Made by a program: the position numbers and the translations under genes
Source: Irineochytrium annulatum
Lineage: Eukaryota > Chytridiomycota > Chytridiomycetes > Chytridiales > Chytridiaceae
Direction: 5' to 3'
Assembly: GCA_027600665.1 (NCBI GenBank)
Contig: JADGJL010000966.1
Coordinates: 1 to 11,547 of the forward strand
Length of the DNA: 11,547 nt
Part shown: piece after piece, positions 1-8,580 of the stretch
Layout: each line of letters opens with the position of its first letter
Position numbering within the stretch: the first letter of the stretch is position 1
Notes under the pieces: generated by a model
Seen by the model: only the letters and a program-made list of their open reading frames with translations
Databases searched by the model: none
Told to the model about the DNA's origin: nothing

Positions 1-61
1 CCCCCCAAGAACGAACACCTCCCCGTCACCGTCGCCACTCAGCCCCAGCCTCGCCGCATTC

Positions 62-2106
62 ATGAACCGTCTGGGACACCAAGGCGCCGACGCTTTACTC
101 ACCCCGACGGCCCTCTCCGCCGTCGCCCGCAGGGGCTCTTCCACTAGTTCCAACTCATCCACCGTCTCTGCCAAGTCCACTCCATCCGAACCCCTCTTGA
201 AGCTCTCGAACCTTTCCTCTGCCATATCGGTCCCAGCCGTGCCTATGCCGGCCAAGGACGCGCTCTTAAACCAGCGCCAGCACAGTCGGCACCTCTCGTC
301 TGTCCGGACATCGTTGGAGGACCTGTTGATTACGGGCGACGCGCTCGTGGCCGGTGAGCGATCGTTCACGGACGCGATCCAGCGGTCGCCGCCGCAGCAG
401 CCCGCGCCGCTCTTGGCGACGCCGCTGGTCGCGCCCCCGTCCAGCACTCGCGCGACGGCGGCGTCTCCGACGTCGAGCACTGTTGGCACCAATATCATCT
501 CGATCCAGCCGTCGTCTTCGCCGACGAGGGACCGGTCCGGGTCGTTCGTGAAGAGGGTCGAGGAGGAGACAGACCTGTGCTCGGACCGGAACTTCTTAAA
601 GACGAGGAGGATGAGCAGCCATGTGACGCTAGCGAATACAAGCGTCGGGTTGAGGGAGATTGCGAAGCAGATTGGTAAGTTGCTTTTCATTAAAGTGAGG
701 TTTAAGCGCCTTGCTAATGCGATCGTCGTAAATTAGGCAAGGTGGTCTTGAAGTGGGAGAGCCCGCCGCGGTCAGTAATGATTGTGACGAAGGTGCATGA
801 CCCCGAGCTTGTGACTGTCACTCGCGGATTCTCGCAGTGGCTTCTTTCGCGGGGAATGACGGTGTACGTCGAGGAGCGATTAAAGGCCGAACCTGCGTTC
901 GGTTACCGGGATGATGGCGGCTTCTTTGATGTTGCCGATGACGACGAGGAGGAGTTTGCGGAGGAGTTCATTCCGGGTGAGACCGGCATCCCGCCGATTA
1001 CATCGAACCCGACGGCTTCGCTAGCTCCTCACGTCAGCAGCGGTGCTGACAGCCCATCCTCGGAGGCGTCGACCGCATCATCGTTTGCCTCCTCGAACCT
1101 CTCCTCCGCGCACCGACCCCACTCCACCGGCGGTCCGACCTGCACCCGCTTCTCTTCCTCCACCGCTCCGATCCGCACCGTCCCGACTACTCCAACAAAC
1201 GCCACTGGTGCCCTCCCCCTTGTCGTCAACTCCGACAACCTCCGCTTCTGGACGCCTGAGACGTGCGAGCAGGAGTGCTCCACCTCGGTCGATCTGATCG
1301 TTACCCTCGGCGGTGACGGTACCGTCCTGTTCACCGCTTCACTTTTCCAGACCTCCCGCGTACCCCCTATCCTACCCTTCGACCTCGGATCACTCGGGTT
1401 CCTCGCCGTATTCGACTATGCGTCCCATCGCCAATCCATCATGAACGTCCTTGAAGGTCCCGAGGGGTTCGCCGTTAACATGCGCATGCGCCTAGCCTGC
1501 ACTGTCGTCCGCGCCGCGCCGCGACCCGGGGAGCTGGAGCGCGAGACGTTCCACGTTTTGAACGAGCTCGTCGTCGATCGCGGCCCTAGCCCGTACATGT
1601 CTCAACTCGAGCTCTTCGTCGACGACAACCACCTCACCACCATGCAGGCCGACGGGCTCGTGGTCGCGACGCCTACCGGTTCCACCGCCTACAGCCTCAG
1701 CGCGAACGGGTCCCTGGTGCACCCGGCTGTCAACACGATTTTGGTCACGCCCATTTGCCCCCACACGTTGAGCTTCAGGCCGATGTTGTTGCCAGACTCC
1801 ATTGAGCTGAAGGTGTGCTTGCCGAGAGGCAGCAGGACGGCGACGGCGAGCGCGAGCTTTGATGGAAGGCGGAGGACGGAGCTGAGGCAGGGGGACGTGA
1901 TTAGCGTGGCCCTGAGCAGGCATCCGATCCCGACCGTTTGCTCGGCTAGTCAGGTTCGTCAAATGCTTGTATTGTTCTTTGTCAAATGTTGTCATAACCG
2001 GTGTTTCTTTTTTTTTCCTTTTTCACATTAGTCCTCTGACTGGTTCGATTCCCTCCGACGCTGTTTGAATTGGAACGTTCGGGCGCGCCAAAAGGCGTTT
2101 GCTTAG
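62..2106 (+). CDS. NAD(H) kinase (ATP-NAD kinase family), three exons, 5' end possibly outside window
   Basis: Exons 62-674, 737-1953 and 2032-2106 give 634 residues. The enzyme phosphorylates NAD(H) to NADP(H), normally in the cytosol. Seen: GGDGT at residues 396-400, an asparagine-glutamate pair at 480-481, DG at 510-511 followed by TPTGSTAYS at 516-524, then the TPICPHTLSFRP block, and a C-terminal DWF...LNWN segment typical of fungal NAD kinases that appears only after splicing. Intron 1 (675-736) is GTAAGT...TTAG with CTAAT at 714-718; intron 2 (1954-2031) is GTTCGT...TTAG with a T-run. Residues 1 to about 190 are Ser/Pro-rich and probably disordered; an acidic run (269-282) and a Ser/Thr/Pro stretch (about 290-366) separate the first strand of the fold from GGDGT. 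SANGS at 526-530 replaces the common SAGGS. The ATG at 62 is the first in the window, but its frame is open to base 2, so the start is provisional. The family is secure. Confidence 0.93.
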
Positions 2107-3465
2107 GAGACTCCTTGTGACACGACATTAGATTGCAGCGCATATCCATTATTTCGAGAGATTTCCATTGCTCTCTCTTGACGGTTGCCACTTACTTCAT
2201 GCATGATTATTTCCAGGTGTTACAGATCCTCTAGCCCTCTTTCCTTTTCTCTCTTGTCCTCTGGCGCTATATTTTTAGAGGGGCGAATTTCCCTTGCTCT
2301 ATGGACGCTGATTACTCCAACCCCCACTTGTCACTTTCACAGTGTTTCCTTGCAATTTTGGTTAAGATATATCGAGGGAGCAAACTTGTAGATTACCTAT
2401 CCCCCTCCTCCCGACACATTTCAGCAAATTTTTTATTCATACTTATTTCACATGTCCCCTAAACAGGTTATCATTATGCTTCCCGCACCCGTGTTCTTCT
2501 TTCATTCGTGTTTCTCCTTTTCCTTTTTCTGTTTTCCTCCTTTTTTAACCTTTGTTTGTCTTGGGGCGTTTCTGAAATCGTTTTTTCCCCTCCGGCACAC
2601 CAATGATTTTTATTGTTTCCTCGCAAATTCTCCCCGACACCATATTAAGTGATTCCCTCCTCAACAACACGCCCTTTTTCTCCAAAACCCATTTTCTCCT
2701 TCTCTTTCCTTTTTGTCTCTCTTATCCTTAGCAACCGCACCCTGATCCAGTTCACCCCCGTCGGAAGCTCCCTGCGCTGTTGTTCCCTTTTGGATCTTTT
2801 TCCTCCCCTATTTTGATTTCTTCTCTTTCGTTTTCGCTTTGGCGTCGTGTTTTGAATTTGGAATCGCGTTTCCGCCGCTGGCGCTGCCCTAGATGGGTTG
2901 CCAGTGTCGGGATTGTACTGTGTATAAAACATAAGGAAGAAGAATATATATATTGCTTTCGCATAATTGGTGTTATAGAACGTCTGTTTAATTTCGGACA
3001 TTCACTTACTTGCTCATGGTAAGCGCCTTATTGTTATATTCAAGGTTTACGTTGTTTGATGTAAAGCGTGCTACTGTAATAATGATCGACAAGGCACCGG
3101 TTGTTGTGCAAAGAAAAGCGATTAAGAGCACAAGGTGTGCAAAAGATGTGTATTTTTCTTTTGAAGTTGCGAACGTGCATGCGTATATCGGGGAAATCGA
3201 ACCTCAACGGGGGTAACAAAAAGTGCATCGGAGCGAAAACCACGAGCGGAGTGAAATGTCTTTAAGAGGTTATCTTTAAGAAGTTATACAGCGGGGCAAT
3301 GTGTATGCAAGGAAGGGGGTGAGAACACGAGAAGAAATAAAACTTACATAAACTACAAAAAGCACACAATCATGATATAATCCGAAAAAGTCCAAAAACG
3401 AAGAAAGAAACCACCTATGAAACGAGTAAAGTGTCCGTCATCCCACGCCCCCTCTCACTCCTTCC
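2107..3465. other. Long intergenic region between convergent genes
   Basis: No convincing gene is seen. The short open frames here are low-complexity (Phe/Ser-rich on +, Lys/Arg-rich on -), as expected from pyrimidine-biased DNA. About 2190-2860 is strongly C+T-rich on the plus strand, followed by TATAAA at 2923-2928 and an alternating AT run near 2943-2953. The interval should contain the 3' ends of the NAD kinase and GH76 transcripts. A separate non-coding transcript is possible but unsupported. Confidence 0.6.
3259..3286. repeat. 14-bp tandem duplication (two copies)
   Basis: tctttaagaggtta at 3259-3272 is followed directly by tctttaagaagtta at 3273-3286, with one mismatch. It lies in the convergent intergenic region, with no evident function. 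Confidence 0.8.
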
Positions 3466-5033
3466 TCAAGCCCACGCGAGAAGCGCCGCAAACGCCGCCG
3501 CAAACGCCGTCCCGATCACCGTCGCACCCGCTACACCACGCGACGCCCCGGACTTTGCCGGCGGCGCCGCCTGCCCACCTCCGGAGGAAGGCGACGCGGT
3601 CGCGATCGTGACGGGCGCCGTCTGGATTTCGACCTTGGCCGTATACCCGTTGATGAGGGCGAGCGAGTTCAGGATCTCCATCGTCTCGATCTGGTCACGC
3701 GGATTCGTGCCGTTCGGGTACGTGTACTGGGACGGGACTAGTTTATCATAATCCCGCAGTTAGAGAAAGCACGATGGGAAAAGATAATGTGCTCAAAAGC
3801 ACCATATTTTACCTGGGTTCATGGTTCTGATGCAGTTCCAATCCGCGCTCGTGCACCTCGTCGCCATCTGTGTCGCGCTGGTCTGCACGACCGTCTTGAT
3901 CTGCGCCTGGAGCGTCGTGTTCGTCGTGATCTGGTACATCACCGCCAGGCCCCGGAACAACGCCCACGTGTAACCTGCGGGATCCTTGCAGTTGAAGTTC
4001 CCCCCGAACTGCCCGCACGTCGGCTCGTACAACGCGCCAGATGCTGGGTCGACGAACTTTGCCAGGGCCGTCTGCGTTAGCATCTGCGCCTCGGACATGT
4101 AGGTTGCCTTCCCCGTCGAGTTGTAAAGCACCGCCAGGCCGTAAATCAAGACACCGGGTTGGTACGACCACTCCGTAGGGTTGACCTCTGCCGAGCAGTT
4201 GTCGTTGCTCTTGGCGTCGAGACCGTCTCCGACGTGGTAGTCCGGCGTAATGACGTACATCTTCATCCAGGCGTAAATTTTGTCCGCGAAGTCCACTTGC
4301 GTCGCGTTGGGCGTGAGCGCGTTCAAGCGCGCGGCGAGCTCGATGGCTTGGCCGTTTGAGATGGTCGACTTGTAGGCCGCCGACTTGGAGAAGCGATCAC
4401 GGGACCAGTAGACGCCCCCGCCGCAGGTCGTGGTGTCCCATTGTTCCATCATCTCGTTCAGCGTGTTCTGGGCAACGATGAACCAGGAGCGTCCTGGGGC
4501 GGGGCCTGTGGGGTCGACGACAGCGGAGGTGCCCCAAATCTCGGCGGCCGTGACGGCGGCGAAGGCCCACCAGGCGATGTCGTCGTTCCATTTGCCCTCG
4601 AGGGCTTGAAGACCGGAGTTGCCGTTCAAGAAGTCGCCCTCGTTGCCCCAGGACGCGATGACAAACTGCGTGTTGATGAAGGAGTCGTAGGTGCTGTCGC
4701 CGGAGTACTTGCGGTAGTGGAGGAAGTTCTACGAAGGTCGCGTTAGCATTCCATCATTCTCGTCCAGCTGCCACCCCAGGTAAGAAGTGGTCACAACAAA
4801 CAGTCACCACTACGACTTACATTCCAGTACTCCCCGGACTCATGCCACTGGATGATACTCTGATCCCAGGCACCGTCGAAGTTCGGCGTCGAGTAGTAAT
4901 AAGGCATCCACTTCATCGCAGCCTTCGCAGCCGCTCCAACGGCATCCTTACTCGTCACGTCCAGGGTATTGGCGGCCGCCCGGCCTGCGAGGGATAGGGC
5001 CGCGCTAAGGACTATGGCCGTCGGGAAGATCAT
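3466..5033 (-). CDS. GPI-anchored glycoside hydrolase family 76 protein (Dfg5/Dcw1-like)
   Basis: Exons 5033-4821, 4728-3813 and 3737-3466 give 466 residues, the usual length for this family. Residues 1-21 form a signal peptide ending AAA before Asn22. The GH76 core shows NDDIAWW with the paired catalytic-type aspartates at 120-121, CGGGVYW at 173-179 and SNGQ at 195-198. Several N-glycosylation sequons (NAT, NST, NTT, NGT) fit a secreted protein. The C terminus has small residues (S439, G440, S442) followed by a 22-residue hydrophobic tail (445-466), as in GPI-anchored Dfg5/Dcw1. Those yeast proteins are thought to cut or transfer GPI-anchor mannan so that wall proteins attach to glucan; this role is inferred here. 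Both introns (4820-4729 and 3812-3738) are GTAA...TAG with CTAAC branch sites. The ATG at 5033 is chosen because it opens directly into the signal peptide. A plain secreted alpha-1,6-mannanase is the alternative. Confidence 0.93.
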
Positions 5034-5304
5034 GGTGGTGGCGGGTAGCTGATGATGGGGGTATGAATGCTGGAACGTGTGCAGCGGCGAGCTGGGGCCA
5101 ACGCGTTTCAACGCGTTTCCACACGCCACAAATGGGAACGCCGGTGCACCATCAGTCCTTGGCAAATACTTCCGATACGACCAGGGTCAACTTTCAAGCA
5201 ACTCAGCATAATAAGGAAAATACTTAATTGACTGCGAATTATACCACCACGTTGTTCCCAACCTTGGGAACCAAAAATGCCCTCCGCCACCCCGTCGCTT
5301 CATA
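5034..5304 (-). promoter_or_regulatory. GH76 upstream region with two ACGCGT (MCB-type) boxes
   Basis: This 271-bp gap separates the Vfa1-like stop from the GH76 start. The duplicated 10-mer aacgcgtttc at 5100-5119 places ACGCGT at 5101-5106 and 5111-5116, one helical turn apart and 68-83 bp upstream of the ATG. ACGCGT is the MluI cell-cycle box bound by MBF (Mbp1/Swi6) in fungi. A TATAATT-like element on the minus strand lies at 5244-5238. The boxes could fall in the 5' UTR, and function is inferred. Confidence 0.45.
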
Positions 5305-6026
5305 TCACATTCCAGGGAAACTGCCTGGAAAGCTCCCGGGCTCCTTCCGTTCCACCGGGAGCCCCTGCAGCGCGTTTACATGCCCGACCTTTTTAACTTG
5401 ACCGAGCTTCTTCCTCTTCTCCTGCTGCCGGAGGTCTTTGGCCATCGAAAATCAGTCAAAGGGCTAAGAGCAGTACCAAATAAATGAGAAAGCATCCACC
5501 CACAGAAAAAGCTCGAGTGCAGCGCGAAAAACTTGGGAGCCGCCGCTGCCCTCCGCCGCTCCTCCTCGTCCGCCTTTCGCTTTGCGTCCTCCTCGTCACG
5601 CTTCTTCTTCTCCTCCTCTGTCTTGGGAGGTGGTGGCGGTTTCGTGTCGGCGGCGGGGGCCGGTGGTGTTGGTGGAGCCGGGTTGAGATGCTTTGCGAAG
5701 GAGGGGTCGGTTATGTGGGAGAGGCAGACATAGAACCAGTCGGCGTCGGCACCGGAGGTGAGGATTTCCGAGGATTGCTTCACTATGATTGAGCCATCGT
5801 CAGTGAGTTTTGAAGCAAACACCAAAAAGAGGATATCCGCAGCAGAAAGGAAAGAAATTAACGATAAAAAGAAATGGAACCAAAAATTATCCAGCGCCCA
5901 GTTCCTCAAAAATCGAGCCGATATTCAACTAAGAAAGAAAAGTAAACGACAAGAGACTCAACTGCAGACAAAGCAGGACCCCGCCTTCGCTGACCGCCTC
6001 CATCGATAGTTGTTCTCAAAGTCCAT
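5305..6026 (-). CDS. Vps4-associated protein 1 (Vfa1-like), three exons
   Basis: Exons 6026-5963, 5782-5504 and 5435-5305 give 157 residues. In yeast, Vfa1 binds the MIT domain of the ESCRT-III ATPase Vps4 and stimulates it at endosomes. Seen: an N-terminal zinc-finger-like module with CFVC (C18, C21) and WFYVCLSH (C41, H44) followed by ITDPSF; a Pro-rich linker (56-74); a highly charged Glu/Lys/Arg helix (about 77-99); then KFFALH (105-110) and a basic C-terminal segment, the family's usual order. Intron 1 (5962-5783, 180 nt) is GTTGAG...ATAG with a CTGAC branch; it splits the Met22 codon directly after C21. Intron 2 (5503-5436, 68 nt) is GTGGGT...AAAG; it restores the LRQQEKRKK continuation instead of an unrelated read-through. 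An in-frame stop precedes the ATG. Identification rests on motif order, not a search. Confidence 0.85.
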
Positions 6027-6323
6027 TCTTCTGCTGCGAGGTCCTGCCCAGATCACCTCCTTTCAGCCCTGCTGATGGGAGTTGATGCCACTTGAACTTG
6101 GATCCCGTCAGGCGGCTTGAAAACGTCAAGCCTCCTTCTCGCATAACATCCCTTGCGCTCGTTGACATCGATGTTCCGTCCGTTCAGCCGGCATTGCTAG
6201 CAAAAGTCGGCATTCAACGTGGCACATCTGCAACTGCCCATTTACTTCGCTTTCGGATTACAGCAATAAAAAGGTTACAACAGCAAAAAGGGGGCATTCA
6301 GGGCGGTCCTGGTGACAAGCAAG
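6027..6323. other. Spacer between tRNA-Asp and Vfa1-like gene
   Basis: This gap of about 300 bp holds the promoter and 5' UTR of the Vfa1-like gene and the 3' flank of the tRNA. On the minus strand a run of five T (plus-strand AAAAA at 6285-6289), 35 nt past the tRNA 3' end, is a possible RNA polymerase III terminator. No gene is seen. Confidence 0.5.
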
Positions 6324-6412
6324 CTCTTCGACCGGGAATTGAACCCGGGTCTTCCCCGAACGGTCTCATCTGAGATGACAGGGGGAGATACTAGCCACTA
6401 TACTATCGAAGA
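6324..6412 (-). tRNA. tRNA-Asp (anticodon GTC) with 17-nt intron
   Basis: Read on the minus strand, the 89-nt gene folds as a complete cloverleaf: a perfect 7-bp acceptor stem (TCTTCGA with TCGAAGA), G discriminator at 6324, a 4-bp D stem with G-U pairs, a 5-bp anticodon stem (TCCCC/GGGGA) and a perfect 5-bp T stem (CCGGG/CCCGG) around TTCAATT. The anticodon loop reads CT-GTC-A, then a 17-nt intron (6375-6359) at the canonical 37/38 site, then C38. The mature length is 72 nt, as for yeast tRNA-Asp. Box A (TAGTATAGTGG) and box B (GGTTCAATTCC) are present. The intron contains a small TCTC/GAGA hairpin. Confidence 0.95.
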
Positions 6413-7107
6413 TTTTGATTGGTCTATTCCAGCGATCTAGTGCATGTTAAAGCTGGGCTAAAGATTTGATTATATGTTTTTTTTTTGTTTTCGTAAATCT
6501 CTAACAAGAGGAAGAAACGTCAACAAAGACAATGTCCGGATAATAAAATGAAGCGACGATGTTGAGAGTACGAATAAAACAGCACGCTTTAGATTTTTTT
6601 ACTGTCGTTACTGATTGAGATGCACCATGTTGCACCAAATATTTCTCTCCGATGGGCACAATAGCTGATAGCTGACAGCTGTGGAACGTTGTCTGGAAGG
6701 CAAACATTGTGATGAACCAAGGCAATCTTTCCTGACGGTCGTCTTGTGCCCTGTTAGACGACTGTAAATGCATGCATCGAACCGTGTATTCCAAAAGTTT
6801 AAACAATTAAATAATGATCAACAGCTTCAACGCTGTTGTAGCAAATGAGTATCTACATAATGAGCGTTAGGGTTCGCACCGTCGCAAAAGAAAAATTTCC
6901 CCAAAAAAGGCGACAGTCGAAACACTGAGAGCTAATGTAATTGCGCGCGGAAAAGAAAAAAGAAAAAGTGCGACAACCCGGCAAATATACCCCCTTACAA
7001 TCACGAACTGCATCAAAATGTGACTCTTCACAACGCCTTCCGACCCCGCCCTATCCAGGACCTTCCAAACCAGCGCCAACGGCACCTCGCGAAGCCTTCC
7101 CCCGTCA
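6413..7107. other. Intergenic region, receptor 3' flank to tRNA 5' flank
   Basis: No gene is supported. A minus-strand open frame at 6806-6501 has no recognisable motif. Visible structure: a T-run at 6477-6486, a 7-bp tandem tagctga x2 at 6662-6675 followed by cagctg, and the 7-bp hairpin at 6819-6838. Confidence 0.6.
6819..6838. repeat. Small inverted repeat (hairpin)
   Basis: CAACAGC (6819-6825) and GCTGTTG (6832-6838) form a 7-bp stem with a 6-nt loop, about 270 bp past the receptor stop codon. No T-run follows, so it is not a Pol III terminator. It may be chance. Confidence 0.5.
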
Positions 7108-8580
7108 CTAATTAAGGCTCGTGCTTGGCCTCAGAATCGCTTTTAATGAACCGCGCTGGTAGTACATGTTCGCAATGAATGCGATACAGTTCGTCATGCC
7201 CCGCAGCGGCTGGATGGTGCAGTGCGCCATGTTAAGGTTAAAGCTAGCCTCCCCCGTTGAAATAGTCCAAACCCTGTTGATGGAACCTGGAGAACGAGTA
7301 GACGGAAAGATGGTTATCACGTAGTTGTTTTTGTAAAGGCTGGGATGTAAAACCCACAACCAACCTGGGAGCCACATGATGAGGAACGAGAGCACGAAGA
7401 ACCTCATTCGCCGGAGCACGTTCGTCGTCATCCTGCACTTGTCGACGTGGCTGCTCGGCCTCCGGATCGTCTTGGTCTGGCTCCCGTGCTCGATGTCCTC
7501 GCTCGACGCCGACAGGGACCCGCTGTGATTCTGCGTGCCGGTGCTGATGAGGTACGTTGCCGACAGCGCCTGACCGGCGCTCACCGGGCTCCCAGGACTG
7601 GTCGGTGGCGCCGGCGGCTTGGCCGCCAAGGTCGCGGTGCTGCTCGCGCACACGGGGCTGGAGACGAATTTCTCGGGAAGCTCTATGGCGCTCCGGACGA
7701 CGGTAATCTTGCAGCCGTTGCCGGAGTCCACGACCCGGGGCTGGAAGTTGGCGGCCATCTCGGTCATCTTCTTCGAGGTGATGGCGTAGGCGATAAAGTT
7801 GAAGATCATGATTACCCAAATGAAGAGGTAGCAGAGGAGGATTTGGTAGGCGGAGTAGTTAAGCGTGATCCAACACCAGCTGGCATAATAAACACCGTTA
7901 GTCTAACCGTCACGTCACGTCTGTATGTAGTATGTTCGCTGACTTACACCGGCCCGATCCCGTAAATGTTAGGAGTGACAAACAGGGGAATTATCCCGGC
8001 TAGCACAGCGACCGACGTTGCCGCGCATACGGCCACAAGCTCGAAGCTAAACACCTGTTTTTTAAATCCAATAAGTTTCCCGACTTGTCAAAAGAATGAT
8101 CATTCTATACATACCGTGTCCAAAACGCTCTTTGAGAAGATCAAGTGAAGGATGAAAATCGACATAATGAGGCAGTAGAAGGAATCCATGAGCGCCGCTG
8201 TCGTCACGACAACCGCCTGTGCTTGGCATAACGCCGATTGAGCCCCCGCCTCCGGTCCCCAGCGTCCCACAAACGATTTCACTGCGAGAAGGAGACCACT
8301 TAGCACTCTACTCGTCGAGGTAGATGGCCAATCAACTTACGTCCTTCAAGGATGTCCGACACCGCAATGGCGAACACCAGCCGGCTGGCCGCCTTCGATA
8401 GCTCCCGCTTCTCTCTCAGGATTAGCTGTGGACCGGTTCAATGGTTTGCCAAAAGATGCTCAACCCTCGGCTCCAGGGGAGAGGACTCACGTATATGACC
8501 CCACAACCTCCCAGCATGCCTATCGACCCCGAGACCCTCACCGCGATCGCAAGCCATTCCGCCTGACGCGGTGATATCAT
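7108..8580 (-). CDS. Seven-transmembrane receptor, fungal cAMP-receptor/Git3-like GPCR
   Basis: Exons 8580-8491, 8425-8341, 8281-8115, 8054-7948, 7879-7365 and 7286-7108 give 380 residues. Seven hydrophobic segments fall at about 9-32, 44-60, 80-107, 118-140, 158-182, 308-327 and 344-364. C77 before TM3 and C152 before TM5 suit the usual GPCR disulphide. TM6 reads FLIMWLPG then SINRVW, and TM7 begins TIQPLRG, as in fungal Dicty_CAR/Git3-like receptors thought to sense nutrients or cAMP-like ligands through G proteins. The third intracellular loop (about 183-305) is long and Ser/Pro/Ala-rich. Introns of 65, 59, 60, 68 and 78 nt have GT-AG ends; intron 4 has CTAAC. The last intron (7364-7287) is stop-free and in frame, so it can be misread as coding. 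An in-frame stop lies three codons before the ATG. The ligand is unknown. Confidence 0.85.

Noticed and set aside
1029..1995. Antisense and alternative-frame ORFs across NAD kinase exon 2
   Set aside because: The NAD kinase frame has clear family motifs; the others are low-complexity shadows.
2645..3001. Lys/Arg-rich minus-strand ORF in the convergent gap
   Set aside because: Its composition is simply the complement of the pyrimidine-rich tract; there is no domain and no splice support.
3809..4746. Long open frames antisense or out of frame to the GH76 exon
   Set aside because: They are shadows of the GC-biased GH76 coding frame, Arg-rich and without motifs.
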